Positions 62,527 through 64,000 of a stretch of DNA of 64,000 nucleotides are shown here, in pieces. The DNA comes from Microscillaceae bacterium (GTDB taxonomy: Bacteria; Bacteroidota; Bacteroidia; Cytophagales; Microscillaceae). The notes below the pieces were generated by a model, which did no database searches, had not been told where the DNA came from, and was given only the letters and a program-made list of their open reading frames with translations. The stretch lies in contig JANWZA010000040.1 in NCBI GenBank assembly GCA_025054775.1, positions 38,124-102,123 of the forward strand, given 5' to 3'. The stretch's first letter is position 1. Every line of letters starts with the position of its first letter. The position numbers were made by a program, and so were the translations under genes.

Positions 62527-63501
62527 ATGCCTAAATTCATAGAACAAATCTTACAACGCCCCGAATTTGAAAAACAACCTCCTGTTTTGGTAGACATCGG
62601 TGCTTCAGGAAAAATACATAGTTGGTGGAAGCCACTCGCCCCATTTAGCATCTGTATAGCTTTCGATGCTGACAAACGAGACTTTGAATATATCCAAAAA
62701 CAGCAAAAAAAATATAAAAAGTTACATATTTTCAATCAATTAGTAGCTGATTTTACCACTTCACAAGTACCGTTTTACCTTACTCAATCACCACACTGCT
62801 CCAGCTTATTAGAGCCTAATTTGGAAAGTTTACAAGGTACTTTTTATGTTGATAAATTTAGAGTTGAACGCATAGTACAATTACCCACCATCGCCTTACA
62901 ACAAGCCCTAAATGAATTGAATTTAGAATACATAGATGCCTTCAAAACCGATTCGCAAGGTATTGACTTACGACTATTCAAAAATATTTCACCTGCAATT
63001 CGCTCTAAAATTTTAGTGGCTGAATTTGAACCAGGAATAATTGATGCCTATAAAAACGAGGATAAACTATATCAAATTTTAGCCTTTATGGATGCAGAAG
63101 CTATTTTTTGGCTTGCTTCGTGCCAAATAAAGGGTTCGGCAAGGATAGAAAAGCACGAATTAGCATCTATTTTCAAGAGCAAATTTTGGCAAAAAATAGC
63201 CATGTTTGCCCACAAACCTATGGCAGGCTGGGCTGAACTTCGGTATTTTAATCGCTTACAAAATAGTTCGCACTTTTCTTTAAGAGATAAACTGTTGGCC
63301 TGGGTAATGGCTACTTTGTTGCAACAACACGGCTTCGCTTTGCAAATAGCACGTATTATTCAAACTACTGAGCCACAAGAAAATATTACCTCGAAACTTA
63401 TCAAATATTCTCAAAAAGCTATCCGTTGGAACGTTTATCAACTCAAATTTTATCCTGCAGTTTGGTCAAAAATAAAGCAACTTTTAGGTATAGAACCCTG
63501 A
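62527..63501 (+). CDS. FkbM-family methyltransferase
   Basis: 324 residues. The N-terminal third is the SAM-binding fold: VLVDIGASGKIHSWWKPLAP (motif I), then CIAFDADKRDFEYIQKQ (acidic loop) and TDSQGIDLRLFKNI (the D...G...E type FkbM motif near residue 140-155, where DAFKTDSQGIDL matches the FkbM consensus). The C-terminal half is variable. FkbM enzymes methylate hydroxyls of sugars or small molecules. No sugar cluster surrounds it here. It follows the phosphatase-like gene after 93 bases. Function beyond the fold is unknown. Confidence 0.75.
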   Translation: MPKFIEQILQRPEFEKQPPVLVDIGASGKIHSWWKPLAPFSICIAFDADKRDFEYIQKQQKKYKKLHIFNQLVADFTTSQVPFYLTQSPHCSSLLEPNLESLQGTFYVDKFRVERIVQLPTIALQQALNELNLEYIDAFKTDSQGIDLRLFKNISPAIRSKILVAEFEPGIIDAYKNEDKLYQILAFMDAEAIFWLASCQIKGSARIEKHELASIFKSKFWQKIAMFAHKPMAGWAELRYFNRLQNSSHFSLRDKLLAWVMATLLQQHGFALQIARIIQTTEPQENITSKLIKYSQKAIRWNVYQLKFYPAVWSKIKQLLGIEP

Positions 63502-63551
63502 AAAAAACCGCTCTTGAACCGAACCTCAAATTGAATTAAAAATAATCCTTT

Positions 63552-64000
63552 TTACAGTTTCACTTTATATATCTGCTCTCGTAAGCCGAGCATTTTTATT
63601 GCTGTAATTGCCGCTTCTATGCCTTTGTTTCCGTGCTTACCTCCTGCTCGGTCGAGGGCTTGCTTTAAGTTGTATGTGGTTAGCACACCAAACACGATAG
63701 GTTTTTGTGTTCTCAAATTTACACGCATAATGCCTTCTGCAGTAGCCTGGGCTACAAAATCAAAATGGGGTGTTTCACCTTGAATAATGCAACCTAAACA
63801 AATAACAGCATCTATCGGGTAACCGTTAGCATTACCATCTGCTAACCAACGTGCCGCTAACGATAGTTCAAAACTGCCGGGAACAGTATGCACTACAATT
63901 CGTCCTGGTTTCGCTCCGTGTTCTATAAGGCATTGATATGCTCCCTCGTATAACCTTTCAGTTACTTCGCTGTTCCATTCTGAAACCAAAATACCAAAAC
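63552..64000 (-). CDS. ribH: Lumazine synthase (5' end cut by window edge)
   Basis: Makes 6,7-dimethyl-8-ribityllumazine, the penultimate step of riboflavin synthesis, as a 60-mer or pentamer. The visible 149 codons begin FGILVSEWNSEVTERLYEG, in frame to the window edge, so only a few N-terminal residues are missing. The substrate-binding segments are seen: TVPGSFELSLAAR, VICLGCIIQGETPHFDFV with the catalytic His, and GVLTTYNLKQALDRAGGKHG. The gene is minus-strand and convergent with the FkbM gene. The last ORF start listed by a simple finder, at 63989, is only a TTG inside this frame. Confidence 0.95.
   Translation of the reverse strand, partial: FGILVSEWNSEVTERLYEGAYQCLIEHGAKPGRIVVHTVPGSFELSLAARWLADGNANGYPIDAVICLGCIIQGETPHFDFVAQATAEGIMRVNLRTQKPIVFGVLTTYNLKQALDRAGGKHGNKGIEAAITAIKMLGLREQIYKVKL

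Overview
The window looks like a chromosome segment of a low-GC Bacteroidota, most likely a Cytophagales-type bacterium. Four things point there: a C-terminal type A type IX secretion (T9SS) sorting domain, promoter-like sites of the Bacteroidota form TTG-N18..22-TAnnTTTG ahead of several genes with little sign of Shine-Dalgarno pairing, a bacillithiol pathway gene (bshB1), and a carboxypeptidase-regulatory-domain TonB receptor. No genus can be named from the sequence alone.

Positions 1-12.5 kb hold housekeeping genes: a CobW/YjiA GTPase (cut by the left edge), rbfA, lplA, bshB1, pheS, rimO, mutS and uvrA. A small SRP RNA gene (ffs), which is easy to miss, lies on the minus strand between rimO and mutS with its own promoter. 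Positions 12.7-16.6 kb are a defence patch: a single-chain type IIG-like restriction-modification enzyme followed by debris, including the first 22 codons of a second N6-adenine methylase. Positions 16.6-17.7 kb carry a secreted HMA metal-binding protein and a secreted protein with a paralogue at 37.5 kb.

Positions 17.75-27.75 kb are a defective Mu-like transposable prophage. A minus-strand block runs from MuA (5' truncated) and MuB through small early genes to a G-like morphogenesis protein. A facing plus-strand block holds terminase, a DUF1320 protein and a 765-residue portal + Mu F + toxin-like nuclease fusion. Major capsid, tail and lysis genes are absent. The MuA N-terminus, the early operator region and the DNA-binding half of the S24 repressor all seem to have been lost at one junction near 27.08-27.11 kb.

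From 28 to 46 kb the genes are mostly envelope and surface functions: a 1519-residue T9SS-exported protein, small secreted proteins, a TonB receptor, an MBL-fold hydrolase, a glycosyltransferase coupled to a coiled-coil membrane protein, a dihydroorotase-like pseudoenzyme, a PAS protein ending at its histidine helix, and a BtaA-like betaine-lipid enzyme. From 46 to 64 kb come guaA, a possible operon of a DUF4905-like protein, a nine-LysM protein and a GT39-like membrane protein, then apaG, an M1 peptidase, rpsT, a lipoprotein with a methyltransferase fold, an NADP-type isocitrate dehydrogenase, an orphan D12-class DNA methyltransferase, an exported phosphatase/arsenate-reductase-like protein, an FkbM methyltransferase and ribH (cut by the right edge).

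Two 121-bp copies of a hairpin-rich dispersed repeat lie in opposite orientation at 2.9 and 48.2 kb, and their stems show compensatory changes. No CRISPR array, tRNA or rRNA was seen.
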